Positions 6,941 to 7,086 of a stretch of 7,086 nucleotides of DNA are shown in pieces. The notes under the pieces are model-generated. The model had not been told where the DNA came from, did not search any database, and saw nothing but the letters and a program-made list of their open reading frames with translations. The translations under genes and the position numbers were made by a program. This DNA is from an uncultured bacterium (GTDB taxonomy: Bacteria; Patescibacteria; JAEDAM01; Absconditabacterales; Absconditicoccaceae). How positions within the stretch are numbered: the stretch's first letter is position 1; every line of letters begins with the position of its first letter. The DNA is taken from assembly GCA_937950065.1 (NCBI GenBank), contig CALFEN010000004.1, positions 1-7,086 on the forward strand, given 5' to 3'.

Positions 6941-7086
6941 AATTACATCTTTTTCGTAAAGCAGTTGTAGTCCCATAAGTTGATCATCAACCCCGCCGAA
7001 TTATTTTTGATTTATTATCATATTGTATTGCAAGCCGTCCATTTGTTGTAGAACTTGAAGGACTATAATTCCGGTATAAACGGGTC
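6920..7086 (-). CDS. Possible 3' end of a minus-strand gene, frame uncertain
   Basis: Base composition shifts from nearly pure A/T to a mixed, coding-like pattern at about 6940, and the minus strand reads well in two frames. Frame A (7084 down to a TAA at 6922-6920) gives a hydrophobic/charged alternation, including G-I-I-V-L-Q-V-L and V-D-D-Q-L-M-G-L-Q-L-L, with codons typical of real genes, but it is broken by an in-frame TAA at 7003-7001. Frame B (7085 down to a TAA at 6941-6939) is open for 48 codons with a TGA-TGA pair, but it uses CGG for Arg four times and is Ser/Thr/Arg-rich, unlike the other genes here. Either a gene ends at 7001, or frame A is decayed, or frame B is real. No family is recognised. 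If genuine, it is convergent with mutS. Confidence 0.3.

Noticed and set aside
6964..7051. Two copies of GTTGTAG 81 bases apart, resembling the start of some CRISPR repeats
   Set aside because: Bases after the 7-mer differ completely between the copies, there is no third copy, and no cas gene is in view.
6974..7060. Short plus-strand open frames at the end of the window
   Set aside because: Several frames are open over this short stretch, none has a convincing start codon or ribosome binding site, and the minus-strand frames show a more gene-like codon pattern.

Overview
The window comes from a bacterium that reads TGA as glycine (translation table 25). This code is known from the Candidate Phyla Radiation lineages Gracilibacteria (BD1-5) and Absconditabacteria (SR1). 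With TGA as a stop nothing longer than about 120 codons is open. With TGA as Gly there are four long uninterrupted genes, covering most of the window, and they end only in TAA or TAG. The Gly reading is forced by invariant motifs: the MutS mismatch motif (M-G-D-F-Y-E), all three glycines of the MutS Walker A loop, the G of the M3 peptidase HELGH motif, and the G of the phosphoesterase G-N-H-D block are all TGA. The DNA is AT-rich, and no clear Shine-Dalgarno sequence precedes any of the four starts. I cannot tell Gracilibacteria from Absconditabacteria from this window alone.

Layout, all on + except the last item. (1) 1-53: the last codons of an upstream gene, whose TAA overlaps the next ATG by one base. 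(2) 53-1327: a calcineurin-like metallophosphoesterase whose catalytic domain is split by a two-helix membrane hairpin. (3) 1342-1371: a good sigma70-type promoter. (4) 1393-3447: an M3-family oligoendopeptidase F with a signal peptide, so probably exported. (5) 3448-3665: an intergenic region with a possible structured small RNA (closing stem 3510-3520/3578-3588), a strong intrinsic terminator, and a consensus -35 box inside that terminator's hairpin that could serve the next gene. (6) 3666-4175: a 169-residue protein of unknown family, extremely rich in TGA-encoded glycine. (7) 4176-4293: an AT-rich gap with a 9-bp inverted repeat and a promoter candidate. (8) 4294-6888: a full-length MutS with all catalytic motifs. 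(9) 6889-7086: an AT-rich gap, then what looks like the 3' end of a minus-strand gene whose frame is uncertain.

The genes do not form one pathway. The upstream partial gene and the phosphoesterase look translationally coupled. The peptidase, the unknown protein and mutS each have their own promoter candidate. Functionally this is cell-envelope and phosphoester chemistry, extracytoplasmic peptide breakdown (fitting a scavenging or host-attached lifestyle) and DNA mismatch repair. The genes themselves belong to known families. The most unusual aspects are the recoding, the intergenic RNA/terminator/promoter element, the unassigned 169-residue protein and the unresolved minus-strand end.
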